Source: DAISLF01 sp964517345 | Lineage (GTDB): Bacteria > Patescibacteriota > Gracilibacteria > Peribacterales > Peribacteraceae | Length of the DNA stretch: 17,490 bases | Direction of reading: 5' to 3' | Assembly: GCA_964517345.1 (NCBI GenBank) | Contig: CAZFBZ010000031.1 | Coordinates: forward strand, 1 to 17,490 | In this document: positions 1 to 7,104 of the stretch, in pieces | How the letters are laid out: every line of letters begins with the position of its first letter | How positions within the stretch are numbered: the first letter of the stretch is position 1 | Notes under the pieces: model-generated | What the model was told of the DNA's origin: nothing | Seen by the model: only the letters and a program-made list of their open reading frames with translations | Databases searched by the model: none | Translations under genes and position numbers: made by a program

Positions 1-795
1 GAACCAGTAGAGCGCGACGGCGCTGATGACGATGGCGGCAACCTGAATGGCGCGTGGGTACCAGGCTTTTTTGCGGAACGCGAAGATGAACGGCAGCGTG
101 ACCAGGATGATGAACAGCTGGCCGAACTCGATGCCGACGTTGAAGAACAGCAGCGACGACAGGAATCTGCCCTCGGGAATGGTGAAGTTCTGAAGCAATC
201 CGGCGAAGCCGAGCCCGTGGAACAGGCCGAACAGGAAGATCATCGCGGTCTTGGATTCCACTGAGGAGAAAACTTTGTACTTCCTGAAGAACACCGTGCC
301 GATCGCCACGACGGCGATGGAGAGCGCGATCATCGATTCCACGACCTGCGTATTGAGAGTGACGATGCTGAGGCCCGCGAGGATCAGCGTGACGCTGTGC
401 GCGATCGTGAAGGCACTCACGGACTTGAGCATCTTGCGCAGCGAGACGAACGTCAGCAGCAGCGAGAGCACGAACAGGATGTGATCCGTTCCGACCAGGA
501 TGTGCTCCACGCCAAGCACGATGAACGCCCATGCGTTGTGCCAGAAATTGACCTGCCCGGTGAATACCGTGTCGATCAGCTTCCCCTGGTTTGCACCGTT
601 CACCGTCAGATCCGGGCGTGATGCCATGAAGTCTTCCAGCTCTTCTTTGGTGGCGTTCGGATGCTCTTCCAGATACTCAACAAGCGCAGCCGGCAGCAGC
701 TCATGCGCCGACACCGGAGCGGGGACCACGGACGCACCAGCTGCCAGCACGAGCGCGAGAATGAGCAGCCGGCGGAAAGACCTGAAGCGTGTCAT
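1..795 (-). CDS. HupE/UreJ-family membrane protein (3' end outside the window)
   Basis: 265 codons are present and the C-terminus lies beyond the left edge. Residues 1-30 look like a signal peptide (Arg-rich start, hydrophobic core, cleavage after VSA), leaving a mature protein that starts HELLP. About six membrane segments follow. The family motifs are visible: GVEHILVGTDHILF (residues 95-108, with H98, D104 and H105), TIAHSVTLILA (130-140, H133) and FGLFHGLGFAGL (189-200, H193). Such His/Asp-rich segments are thought to bind nickel or cobalt in HupE/UreJ proteins. No hydrogenase or urease gene is visible here, so the substrate is unknown. The ATG at 795 is chosen because it opens the signal peptide and lies 12 nt after a TATACT box. 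Family assignment is confident; function is inferred from the family. Confidence 0.85.
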   Translation of the reverse strand, partial: MTRFRSFRRLLILALVLAAGASVVPAPVSAHELLPAALVEYLEEHPNATKEELEDFMASRPDLTVNGANQGKLIDTVFTGQVNFWHNAWAFIVLGVEHILVGTDHILFVLSLLLTFVSLRKMLKSVSAFTIAHSVTLILAGLSIVTLNTQVVESMIALSIAVVAIGTVFFRKYKVFSSVESKTAMIFLFGLFHGLGFAGLLQNFTIPEGRFLSSLLFFNVGIEFGQLFIILVTLPFIFAFRKKAWYPRAIQVAAIVISAVALYWF

Positions 796-807
796 CGGCG
801 TCGCGCG

Positions 808-813
808 AGTATA
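808..813 (-). promoter_or_regulatory. -10 box (TATACT) of the HupE-like gene
   Basis: On the minus strand TATACT ends 12 nt before the ATG at 795. No Shine-Dalgarno sequence lies between them and no good -35 is visible. The mRNA leader would be only about 5-6 nt. Confidence 0.5.
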
Positions 814-847
814 GCCATTGCGGCGCGTCTTCGGGTAGAGTGATCCG

Positions 848-853
848 TATTCT
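848..853 (+). promoter_or_regulatory. -10 box (TATTCT) of the secreted protein gene
   Basis: TATTCT ends 13 nt before the ATG at 867. The intervening sequence is pyrimidine-rich with no Shine-Dalgarno motif. It is divergent from the HupE-side -10 within a 71-nt intergenic region. Confidence 0.45.
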
Positions 854-866
854 CCCTTTCATCCCC

Positions 867-1472
867 ATGAAGCGCCTTCTCCCGCTGTTCGCCGTCGCGT
901 CGTTGCTCTTCGCGCCGTCCGCCTTCGCCGCGAGCGTCCGCGTGGAACTGGCGCCGTCACGCGCACTCAGTCACTTCGTGATGCGGGGCAGATCGGTCAG
1001 CATGATGTCGCTGCGTTTCCGCGCGAGCTGCGGCGCGGTATCGATCGTCAAATCCATCACGCTTGTCCATGAAGGCGACGGTGATACGAGCGATATTGCG
1101 GGCCTCACTCTGGTGTCCGGCGGGCAGTCGCTTTCCAATACCGCCGTCATCGATCCGCGCAGCCGCACCGCCACGCTCACGTTCTCGCCCGCACTGGCCA
1201 TCGCGTCGTGCGGCACCGCGCAGATGGACGTCATCGCGGATGTTTCCCCGACGGCGTCAGTCGGCGGCATGCACGGACTCCTGCTGGAATTCCAGACGGA
1301 CGTGCTGGGCGACGACACCGACGCGGGCGGCCTCTTCCCGCTGCGGGGACGGAGTTTCCAGGTGAATGGCCCGCCCCATACGGGACGCGAATGCCTGCGC
1401 CAGGCCCACGATCTGACCACTGCCAAGGCCCGGATTGCGGCCCGCGCGGAGTGTCGGAAACAGCGGCGCTGA
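867..1472 (+). CDS. Small secreted beta-rich protein, unknown function
   Basis: 201 aa. Residues 1-22 form a clear signal peptide (MKRLLPLF..., cleavage near AFA/AS). The mature part alternates short hydrophobic strands with Gly/Ser/Asp turns, and has a stretch resembling 'IxSITLVHEGDGDTSDIAGLTL' strand patterns that I associate with surface proteins of candidate-phyla bacteria. The C-terminal ~35 residues are Arg/Ala-rich and probably helical. Several Cys occur (in ASCGA, SCGTA, RECL, AECR), which would allow disulfides after export. I chose ATG 867 because it begins the signal peptide; an upstream in-frame start would bury it. No enzymatic motif is recognised. It is followed 50 nt later by the ABC permease, which has its own promoter. 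Confidence 0.75.
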   Translation: MKRLLPLFAVASLLFAPSAFAASVRVELAPSRALSHFVMRGRSVSMMSLRFRASCGAVSIVKSITLVHEGDGDTSDIAGLTLVSGGQSLSNTAVIDPRSRTATLTFSPALAIASCGTAQMDVIADVSPTASVGGMHGLLLEFQTDVLGDDTDAGGLFPLRGRSFQVNGPPHTGRECLRQAHDLTTAKARIAARAECRKQRR

Positions 1473-1506
1473 GGCCCCGGAAAGGGCTGCGGGCTGCCTG
1501 AAAATC

Positions 1507-1515
1507 TGCTATACT
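1507..1515 (+). promoter_or_regulatory. Extended -10 promoter (TGC-TATACT) of the ABC permease
   Basis: An extended -10 TGCTATACT ends at 1515, only 7 nt before the ATG at 1523. Transcription would start essentially at the start codon, giving a leaderless mRNA. Confidence 0.65.
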
Positions 1516-1522
1516 GGTGGGA

Positions 1523-2242
1523 ATGAAGAAACACCGGGTCAAGATCTACCGGTCGCGCAAGCACCTCTACGTCACCCTGCTGACGGTGGTGATCCCGTTC
1601 CTGTACCTGCTGCTCTTTTCACAGTTCGCCAAGATCGCCGCCTCGACGCTTTTTTACGATATCGGCGTGTCCATGTGGCGTCTCGCGATCGCGTACCTGA
1701 TCTCCGCTGTCGGTGCATGGGTGATGGCCGTTTCGTTCTTCCGTGGCAGGCGCGCCCTCTTCGCGCTGCCGGCTTTCGATGTGCTCCAGAGTTTCCCGAC
1801 GTTCGCGGCGCTGCCGCTCGCCATCGCCGTGTGGGGACCGTCCAACGTCACGACGATTTTTTTCCTGGTGTTCACCATCATCTGGCCGATCTTCTTTTCC
1901 ATCCTCAGTTCGCTCAAACTGATCAAGCATGAGTGGGACGAAGCGGCGCAGGTGTACGGCCTGACGGGCTGGGATTACCTCCGTCACTTCCTCATTCCGG
2001 TCAGCATCCCGGGTCTCATCACCGGTTCCATTGTCGGGCTCGGTGAGGCGTGGGAGGCGCTTGTGGCGACCGAGATCATCGTCGGCATGAAGACCGGCCT
2101 TGGGCCGTTCTTCGAGCTCTATTCGACGAACCCGGGCATCACGATGTTCGGCATTCTCGGGTTCCTCATTCTTATTTTCAGCATCAACAAGCTTCTCTGG
2201 ATTCCGCTCCTCGACTGGAGCCACCGCACCATCGAAGAATGA
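1523..2242 (+). CDS. ABC transporter permease, NrtB/SsuC/TauC type
   Basis: 239 aa with a short basic N-terminus and about six hydrophobic segments. The loop EWDEAAQVYGLTGWDYL followed by FLIPVSIPGL is the EAA coupling motif of the BPD_transp_1 family, and its layout matches permeases of the nitrate/sulfonate/taurine/bicarbonate class. It would form the membrane channel for the ATPase encoded directly downstream, with which it shares an ATGA stop/start overlap that implies translational coupling. A GTG two codons upstream (1517) is less likely because it would sit almost on the -10 box. No substrate-binding protein of the matching class is seen here, so the substrate cannot be named. Confidence 0.88.
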   Translation: MKKHRVKIYRSRKHLYVTLLTVVIPFLYLLLFSQFAKIAASTLFYDIGVSMWRLAIAYLISAVGAWVMAVSFFRGRRALFALPAFDVLQSFPTFAALPLAIAVWGPSNVTTIFFLVFTIIWPIFFSILSSLKLIKHEWDEAAQVYGLTGWDYLRHFLIPVSIPGLITGSIVGLGEAWEALVATEIIVGMKTGLGPFFELYSTNPGITMFGILGFLILIFSINKLLWIPLLDWSHRTIEE

Positions 2243-2985
2243 TCCACCCTCCTGCCATCACCGTCTCGCATGTCTCGAAGACTTTCGGAGGCGGACGCCA
2301 TGCCCGCATTCTCGCGCTCGATGACGTCTCTTTTGAGATCCATGAAGGCGAGTTCTTCCTGATGGTCGGGCCCTCGGGTTGCGGCAAATCCACGCTGTTG
2401 CGAATCATGAGCGGCCTCGACAAGGACTATACGGGCACAGTGAAATTCCATGAGGGGTTCTTCCACAAAGACATCGGCTTCGTTTTCCAGCAGTTCGCGC
2501 TGCTGCCATGGATGACGGTGGAGCAGAACGTGGAGATGAGTCTCCTTGCCCGCAGGATTCCCGAGGATGAGCGCAAACCCGCAGTCGCAGCCGAGTTGCG
2601 GCGCTTCGGACTGGAGAAGTTCGCCAAGGCGTATCCGCGCGAGCTCTCGGGTGGCATGCGCCAGCGCGTCGGCATCGCCCGTGCGCTGGTGATGAATCCC
2701 AAGATTCTCTTCCTCGACGAGCCGTTCTCCGAGCTCGACTCCTTCACCGCCGCGGCCCTGCGCCGCGACCTGCTGGAGATCTGGAAGGAGCGCAAGCTGA
2801 CCGTCGTGATGGTCTCGCATATCGTCGCGGAGACCATCGAACTCGGCTCGCGCATTGCGGTGATGAGTTCGCGCCCCGGGCGGCTGGAGAAGATTCTCGT
2901 GAACAACCTCCCGCGTCCGCGCGAGAAGCGCTCGGATGAATTCTTTGATATGGAGGATCACCTCTACTCGCTGATCAAGCCCTGA
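2239..2985 (+). CDS. ABC transporter ATP-binding protein, NrtD/SsuB/TauB type
   Basis: 248 aa, a normal length for a single nucleotide-binding domain. Visible motifs are Walker A GPSGCGKST (residues 44-52), Q-loop VFQQF (82-86), signature LSGGMRQR (136-143), Walker B ILFLDEP (156-162, catalytic E161), D-loop SELD (164-167) and switch His H194. The phrase FQQFALLPWMTVEQNV is typical of the nitrate/sulfonate/taurine importer subfamily. It energises the permease encoded immediately upstream (4-nt overlap). Its stop codon lies next to a 7-bp dyad that also contains the -10 box of the next gene, so the two-gene unit may end here or read through. Confidence 0.93.
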   Translation: MIHPPAITVSHVSKTFGGGRHARILALDDVSFEIHEGEFFLMVGPSGCGKSTLLRIMSGLDKDYTGTVKFHEGFFHKDIGFVFQQFALLPWMTVEQNVEMSLLARRIPEDERKPAVAAELRRFGLEKFAKAYPRELSGGMRQRVGIARALVMNPKILFLDEPFSELDSFTAAALRRDLLEIWKERKLTVVMVSHIVAETIELGSRIAVMSSRPGRLEKILVNNLPRPREKRSDEFFDMEDHLYSLIKP

Positions 2986-3000
2986 CGAGCTAGGCTCGTC
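2984..3000 (+). promoter_or_regulatory. Dyad GACGAGC-TAG-GCTCGTC overlapping the -10 of the BtuF-like gene
   Basis: A perfect 7-bp inverted repeat with a 3-nt centre begins inside the ABC ATPase stop codon. It encloses TAGGCT (2991-2996), which ends 6 nt before the GTG at 3003. It may be an operator on a leaderless promoter, or an RNA hairpin at the end of the upstream message. No T-run follows, so an intrinsic terminator is unlikely. Confidence 0.4.
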
Positions 3001-3002
3001 GC

Positions 3003-3764
3003 GTGCGCGTCGCGTCACTGTCGCCGGCGGCTACCGAAGTTCTTTTTGCTTTGAGCTGCGCCGATCAGATTGTTTGTGTCGATCAGTTCAGTAATTTCCC
3101 CGACGCCGCCAAGGGCATTCCGCACCTGCGGGATCACCAGAAGATCAAACCGGAAGAGCTGCGCACGCATATGCCCGAGCTCGTGCTGACCGGCACGGTC
3201 ATCCAGCAGAAGCTCGCCGGGGATCTCCGTGCGCAGGGCTTCGGTGTGGTGCATCAGGATCCGCGCACGCTCGATGCCGTGCTGGAGAGTATCCGGCAGC
3301 TGGGGACGATTCTCGGATGCGAGCCGAAGGCCGAGGAACTCTCGCTCGCGATCCGCCAGGGATTCAACGCCGTCAAAAAGACCGCCGCGCTTCTGCCGCG
3401 CAAGCCACGGGTGTACGTGGAGGAATGGCATCAGCCACCGATGGCCAGCGGCAACTGGGTGCCCGAGATCGTCCGCATCGCGGGAGGTGAGCCGTTCCCC
3501 ATCGCGCCCGGGCAGCTCAGCCGCGAGGTGACGCTGGAAGAAGTGCGGCGTTTCGATCCAGACCTGATCGTCATCAGCTGGTGCGGCGCCGGACTGCTCG
3601 CGGACAAGAAATTGCTGCTCGAGCGTCCTGAGTGGGGGAGTCTGCGGGCGGTCGCCGGCAACGCCGTGCGGGTGATCGATGATTCGCTGCTCAATCGTCC
3701 GGGACCGCGGCTCGTGGAGGGAGCGCGGCATCTCTATGGCTGGTTGTTTGAGCTGTTGCATTAA
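3003..3764 (+). CDS. BtuF-like (cobalamin/siderophore class III) binding protein without signal peptide
   Basis: 253 aa, starting at GTG. The N-terminal phrase RVASLSPAATEVLFALSCAD and later RVYVEEWHQPPMASGNWVPE, IAGGEPFP and DPDLIVISWCGAG match the COG0614 helical-backbone binding proteins. They match especially the group without export signal often annotated 'cobalamin-binding protein'. The first residue starts the conserved core directly, so there is no signal peptide or lipobox and the protein is probably cytosolic. It follows the ABC pair by 17 nt but belongs to a different importer class from that permease, so partnership is doubtful. The ligand is unknown. The GTG is the only start preceding the conserved core closely. 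Confidence 0.8.
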   Translation: MRVASLSPAATEVLFALSCADQIVCVDQFSNFPDAAKGIPHLRDHQKIKPEELRTHMPELVLTGTVIQQKLAGDLRAQGFGVVHQDPRTLDAVLESIRQLGTILGCEPKAEELSLAIRQGFNAVKKTAALLPRKPRVYVEEWHQPPMASGNWVPEIVRIAGGEPFPIAPGQLSREVTLEEVRRFDPDLIVISWCGAGLLADKKLLLERPEWGSLRAVAGNAVRVIDDSLLNRPGPRLVEGARHLYGWLFELLH

Positions 3765-3828
3765 ATTCATCAGACTAAAAAACAAATACATTAATATCCG
3801 GGACCCGGCCCCTTCAATAAAAGATTGA

Positions 3829-3865
3829 GCATGCGAGCGCTTCTCGTAAGAAGCGTGAGTCATGC
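3829..3865. repeat. Hairpin with two stacked stems
   Basis: An inner perfect stem CGCTTCT-CGTA-AGAAGCG (3838-3855) is enclosed by an outer GCATG/CATGC pairing (3829-3833 with 3861-3865), separated by 4- and 5-nt internal loops. It lies about 65 nt after the BtuF-like stop codon. There is no downstream T-run, so it is not a classical terminator. Confidence 0.55.
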
Positions 3866-3880
3866 GAATGAGTTTTCTTG

Positions 3881-3907
3881 GGCACTTCTTTGGCGAAAAG
3901 AAGTGCC
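3881..3907. repeat. Perfect 11-bp hairpin
   Basis: GGCACTTCTTT (3881-3891), loop GGCGA, then AAAGAAGTGCC (3897-3907). It is palindromic, intergenic and without a T-run, and looks like part of a REP-type or mobile intergenic element rather than a terminator. Confidence 0.6.
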
Positions 3908-3929
3908 GACCCGGCGTCAGCCGTCTTAG

Positions 3930-4021
3930 CTATGTCGCTCTTCGACTACGCTCAGGGTGACATAGTTGCGTCCCTCGTTACGAAATCCGCTCCGCGGCTT
4001 TCTACTCGGGATGACATAGTT
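3930..4021. repeat. Two diverged copies of a dispersed-type intergenic repeat
   Basis: Copy 1 (3930-3967) contains CTTCGACTACGCTCAGGGTGACATAGTT and its ends are inverted (CTATGTC 3930-3936, GACATAG 3959-3965). Copy 2 ends in CTACTCGGGATGACATAGTT (about 4002-4021). From memory, the reverse complement core CCTGAGCGTAGTCGAAG is a sequence scattered through intergenic DNA of many unrelated bacteria, where it creates spurious small ORFs. The remainder of the 3765-4070 gap is AT-richer than the genes and shows no coding pattern. Confidence 0.55.
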
Positions 4022-4070
4022 TGTTCTATTTGGGGTTTTTGATACAAAAAACGTCATAAACACGGCATTC

Positions 4071-4099
4071 TTGCGTCTCGCATCCGTGCCTCGTATTGT
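4071..4099 (+). promoter_or_regulatory. Promoter for the CADD-like/gdhA pair
   Basis: TTGCGT (4071-4076), a 17-nt spacer, then TATTGT (4094-4099). The expected leader to the ATG at 4134 is about 28 nt, pyrimidine-rich, with no Shine-Dalgarno motif. Confidence 0.45.
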
Positions 4100-4133
4100 T
4101 GCGTTGAACTCTCTTTCCTCCCCACTCACCCCC

Positions 4134-4769
4134 ATGACCACCTTCCAGGATATCGATGTTCTTGTCGCCGAAAAGAGCCTGCTCAAGCATCCGTTCTACG
4201 TGAAGTGGTCCAAGGGGGAGCTGACGCTCAACGATCTGCGCGTCTACGCGAAGGAGTACTTCCGTCTGGTCGAGCGCATCCCGGGCATCGTCTCGCGCGT
4301 CCGCGACCGCGCCACGGACAGTGCCCTGCAGGCGCAGGCCGCCCGCAATGTTATCGAGGAGCAGGAGCACGTGGATCTCTGGAAGCGCTTCTCGCACAGT
4401 CTTGGCCTGACCGATGCTGATCTTGCCGCGCATGTAGCCGCCCCCAAGACCGAAGCCGCCATCCGCTCTCTGGAGACGCTCGCGGAGCAGAACCTGCAGG
4501 ACGGCATGGTCGCCATGTACGCTTTCGAGTCCGAGCTCCCGAAGATCGCCCAGACCAAGAAGGACGGTCTTACAGCGTTCTATGGCCTGACCAGTGCCGA
4601 CGCGCATGTCTACTTCGACGAACATCTGCTCGAAGAGAAGCACATCCAGGTCTGGAGGTCGCAGCCCCTCTCGGGTGACGCGATGGCCACGGCCGACGCT
4701 TCGCTCACCGCGCAAAATCAGGTGCTGGATGCCGTCTGCGAGGCGTGCGGCATTTCGATGGACTGCTGA
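4134..4769 (+). CDS. CADD-like di-metal protein (TenA/PqqC superfamily), candidate 4-aminobenzoate synthase
   Basis: 211 aa, all-helical. The phrase HPFYVKWSKGEL plus YAKEYF (residues 19-43), EEQEHVDLW (75-83), YAFESELPKIAQTK (129-142) and YFDEHLLEEKH (160-170) mark the heme-oxygenase-like di-metal family to which Chlamydia CADD belongs. Aligned from memory, residues reported as important in CADD are kept: Tyr27 as Y22, Tyr43 as Y38, Glu142 as E132, Lys152 as K142, Tyr170 as Y160 and His174 as H164. Tyr141 is F131. CADD is a self-sacrificing pABA synthase, so a folate role is plausible but inferred. Oddities are a ligand helix His-x5-His where CADD has His-x6-His, and E75-x3-H79 where CADD has a longer loop. 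gdhA follows after 19 nt, probably cotranscribed. Confidence 0.75.
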   Translation: MTTFQDIDVLVAEKSLLKHPFYVKWSKGELTLNDLRVYAKEYFRLVERIPGIVSRVRDRATDSALQAQAARNVIEEQEHVDLWKRFSHSLGLTDADLAAHVAAPKTEAAIRSLETLAEQNLQDGMVAMYAFESELPKIAQTKKDGLTAFYGLTSADAHVYFDEHLLEEKHIQVWRSQPLSGDAMATADASLTAQNQVLDAVCEACGISMDC

Positions 4770-4788
4770 TTTCTTCCTCCCCGCCGTT

Positions 4789-6114
4789 ATGAGCAAGACT
4801 GCCGACATGCCTACCGCCGTCAAAGCCGACACGCCCTACGGGCGCTTCCGCAAAAACCTGCTGGAGACCATGGAACTGCTCAAGCTCACGCCCGAAGAGC
4901 GCAAGCTCTTCGAAGAGCCGCAGCACGTCCACAAGAAAGACATCAGCTATACCAAAGACGACGGATCCACGGCCGTGCTCCCGGCGTTCCGCGTGCAGTA
5001 CAACAACGCCCGCGGCCCGTATAAAGGCGGCATCCGGTACCACCCCCTGGCGGATGAGAACGAGGTGAAGGCGCTTGCAGCGCTCATGGCGATCAAGACC
5101 GCCGTCGTGGATATTCCTTTTGGCGGGGCAAAGGGCGGCGTGCAGGTAGACCCGAAGAAGCTCAGCAGGCGCGAGGTGCAGCAGGTGTCCCGTGCCTACG
5201 TGCAGGCGTTTCTGGAGCACCTGGGCCCGGACATCGACTGTCCCGCGCCGGACGTGAACACGAACCCGGATATCATGGCGTGGATGCGCGATGAGTATGA
5301 GCAGCGCACGCGGAGCTACGCACCCGCGATGATCACGGGCAAGCCGCTCGCATACGGCGGCTCCCGCGGACGCGACCGGGCGACGGCGCGCGGCGGATTC
5401 TTTATTTTGCAGGAGCTGATGGAAGGCGAGGCTCTCGATGCCGCGAACACGAAAGTCGTTGTACAGGGTTTTGGCAACGCGGGCGGCGAGATGGCGCATT
5501 TCCTGCATGATGCCGGCTTCACGGTCGTCGGCGTCTCGGACTCGCAGGGCGGCATCTACTCCGAGGAAGGTCTCGATCCGGTGCGTATCCAGAAGTACAA
5601 GCAGAAGACCGGGTCAGTCGCGGGCGAATACTGCAAAGGCTCCGTCTGCGACATCGAGAAGATGAAGATGGACGGCGTCCGGCACATGAGCAACGAGGAG
5701 CTGCTGGAATTGCCGTGCGACATCCTGATTCCGGCCGCGCTGGATAACGTCATCACTGGCGAGAACGCCGATCGCATCAAAGCCAAGTACATCCTCGAGC
5801 TGGCCAACGGTCCGACGACTCCCGAAGCCGACGCGATCTTGGATAAGAAAGGCATCCGCGTCATCCCGGACGTTTTGGCCAATGCCGGCGGCGTCACAGT
5901 AAGTTACTTCGAGTGGACCCAGGGCCGCTCCGGCGAGCAGTGGACCGACGCGCAGGTGGACAGCGAGCTCAAGCGGGTCATCCTCGAGGCCTACAAGTCC
6001 GTCCGCCGCGAGGTGCACCGACGCAAGGTCTCGTACCGCCAGGCCGCGTTCCTGGTGGGCGTGCGCCGCATCCTCGCCGCCATGCGCGTGCGCGGATGGG
6101 TGGACGCCAAATGA
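4789..6114 (+). CDS. gdhA: Glutamate dehydrogenase (Glu/Leu/Phe/Val dehydrogenase family)
   Basis: 441 aa. It interconverts glutamate and 2-oxoglutarate plus ammonia in the cytoplasm. The N-terminal domain has GPYKGGIRYHP (residues 76-86), K103 and the active-site phrase PFGGAKGG (110-117, catalytic K115), then CPAPDVNTN (151-159, D155). The Rossmann domain starts near 215, with VVVQGFGNAGG (223-233) and the late conserved phrases LIPAALDNVIT, ELANGPTTPEAD and VIPDVLANAGGVTVSYFEW. Cofactor preference cannot be read safely. ATG 4789 is taken as the start; ATG 4807 (MPTAVKAD) is an alternative because the first residues are not conserved in the family. It lies 19 nt after the CADD-like gene with no promoter of its own seen. 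Length is normal for the hexameric family. Confidence 0.93.
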   Translation: MSKTADMPTAVKADTPYGRFRKNLLETMELLKLTPEERKLFEEPQHVHKKDISYTKDDGSTAVLPAFRVQYNNARGPYKGGIRYHPLADENEVKALAALMAIKTAVVDIPFGGAKGGVQVDPKKLSRREVQQVSRAYVQAFLEHLGPDIDCPAPDVNTNPDIMAWMRDEYEQRTRSYAPAMITGKPLAYGGSRGRDRATARGGFFILQELMEGEALDAANTKVVVQGFGNAGGEMAHFLHDAGFTVVGVSDSQGGIYSEEGLDPVRIQKYKQKTGSVAGEYCKGSVCDIEKMKMDGVRHMSNEELLELPCDILIPAALDNVITGENADRIKAKYILELANGPTTPEADAILDKKGIRVIPDVLANAGGVTVSYFEWTQGRSGEQWTDAQVDSELKRVILEAYKSVRREVHRRKVSYRQAAFLVGVRRILAAMRVRGWVDAK

Positions 6115-6123
6115 CGTGCGCCG

Positions 6124-6129
6124 TACACT
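6124..6129 (+). promoter_or_regulatory. -10 box (TACACT) of trxB
   Basis: TACACT lies 10 nt after the gdhA stop, with TGGACG (6101-6106) 17 nt upstream as a weak -35. The distance to ATG 6154 is 24 nt, giving a short leader without a Shine-Dalgarno motif. A TTG at 6130 is in frame but too close to the -10. Confidence 0.4.
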
Positions 6130-6153
6130 TTGGACCTTCCCCTTCGTTTTGCC

Positions 6154-7104
6154 ATGTTCGACGTCATCATCATCGGTCTCGGCTGCGCCGGCTACACGGC
6201 GGCCATTTACGCCGCGCGCTATAAACTGAAAACCCTGCTCGTCGGCGGAGAGGAAGGCGGCATGGGCGTCACTGCGGCCGAAGTCGGCAACTGGCCAGGC
6301 GACATCGAGATCAAAGGCCCGGATCTGATGGAGCGCTTCCTGAAGCACGCTAAGAGTTTTGAGGAGGTCACGCACAAGGTGGCCCGCGTGGAGAAGATCG
6401 AGAAGACCGGCCAGGGTTTCCGCCTGACCTACCAGAGCGGCGAGACGGCCGAAGGCAAGACCGTCATCCTTGCAACCGGCTCCAACAAGCGTCATCTCGG
6501 CATCCCCGGCGAGAACGAATTCTCGGGTAAAGGCGTTACGTACTGCGCCACCTGTGACGCGTTCTTCTACCGCGGCAAGACCGTGGCCGTGCTCGGAGGA
6601 GGGGACAGCGCCGTCGAGGGCGCCGCCATCGCCGCGCAGGTCGCCAAGAAGGTCTATCTGGTGCACCGCCGAAGCGAGTTCCGCGCGGAGCCGTTCTGGA
6701 TCGACCGGGTCAAAAGCCTGCCCAACATCGAGATGGTTCTGGAGCGCAACGCCGTCGAGGTCATCGGCCAGCAGAAAGTGACCGGCCTCAAGCTGGATAA
6801 GCCGCACAACGGTACCGACACGCTCACGGTGGACGGCGTCTTCATCGAGATCGGCTCGACGCCCGCCACCGCGCTCGCGACCGGGCTCGGCGCCGAGGTG
6901 GATGAGAAGACATATCTCAAGGTCGACGCGGCGATGGCCACGACCGTCCCCGGCCTCTTTGGCGCCGGTGACGTCACCAACGGCAGCAACTACTTTGCCC
7001 AGTTCACGACGGCGGCCGGCGAGGGCGCCGTGGCAGCCAACAGCGCGTTCAACTACCTGAGCACCGTGGCCAGCAAGGGCGGGCACATGAGCGGGGGAGG
7101 CTGA
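6154..7104 (+). CDS. trxB: Thioredoxin-disulfide reductase (NAD(P)H, FAD)
   Basis: 316 aa, the usual length. The FAD-binding fold opens at once with DVIIIGLGCAG (residues 3-13), where the family commonly has GxGPAG. The redox-active pair is C131-A-T-C134 in YCATCDAFFY. The NAD(P)H domain has VLGGGDSAVEGA (146-157) and HRRSEFRA (171-178), the latter typical of NADPH-type enzymes. The second FAD motif is GLFGAGDV. The enzyme reduces thioredoxin in the cytoplasm; no thioredoxin gene lies in this window. ATG 6154 is chosen because the FAD motif starts at residue 3. Some family members use ferredoxin or other partners, which cannot be excluded. Confidence 0.92.
   Translation: MFDVIIIGLGCAGYTAAIYAARYKLKTLLVGGEEGGMGVTAAEVGNWPGDIEIKGPDLMERFLKHAKSFEEVTHKVARVEKIEKTGQGFRLTYQSGETAEGKTVILATGSNKRHLGIPGENEFSGKGVTYCATCDAFFYRGKTVAVLGGGDSAVEGAAIAAQVAKKVYLVHRRSEFRAEPFWIDRVKSLPNIEMVLERNAVEVIGQQKVTGLKLDKPHNGTDTLTVDGVFIEIGSTPATALATGLGAEVDEKTYLKVDAAMATTVPGLFGAGDVTNGSNYFAQFTTAAGEGAVAANSAFNYLSTVASKGGHMSGGG

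Noticed and set aside
3926..4186. A small minus-strand ORF in the repeat region
   Set aside because: Its translation (ending NYVTLSVVEERHS) is the kind of peptide produced by the dispersed repeat in many genomes, and it overlaps the start of the CADD-like gene.
5614..7086. A 490-codon minus-strand open frame across gdhA and trxB
   Set aside because: It is antisense to two well-conserved genes, has no family-like motif or promoter, and arises from GC-rich codon bias on the opposite strand.
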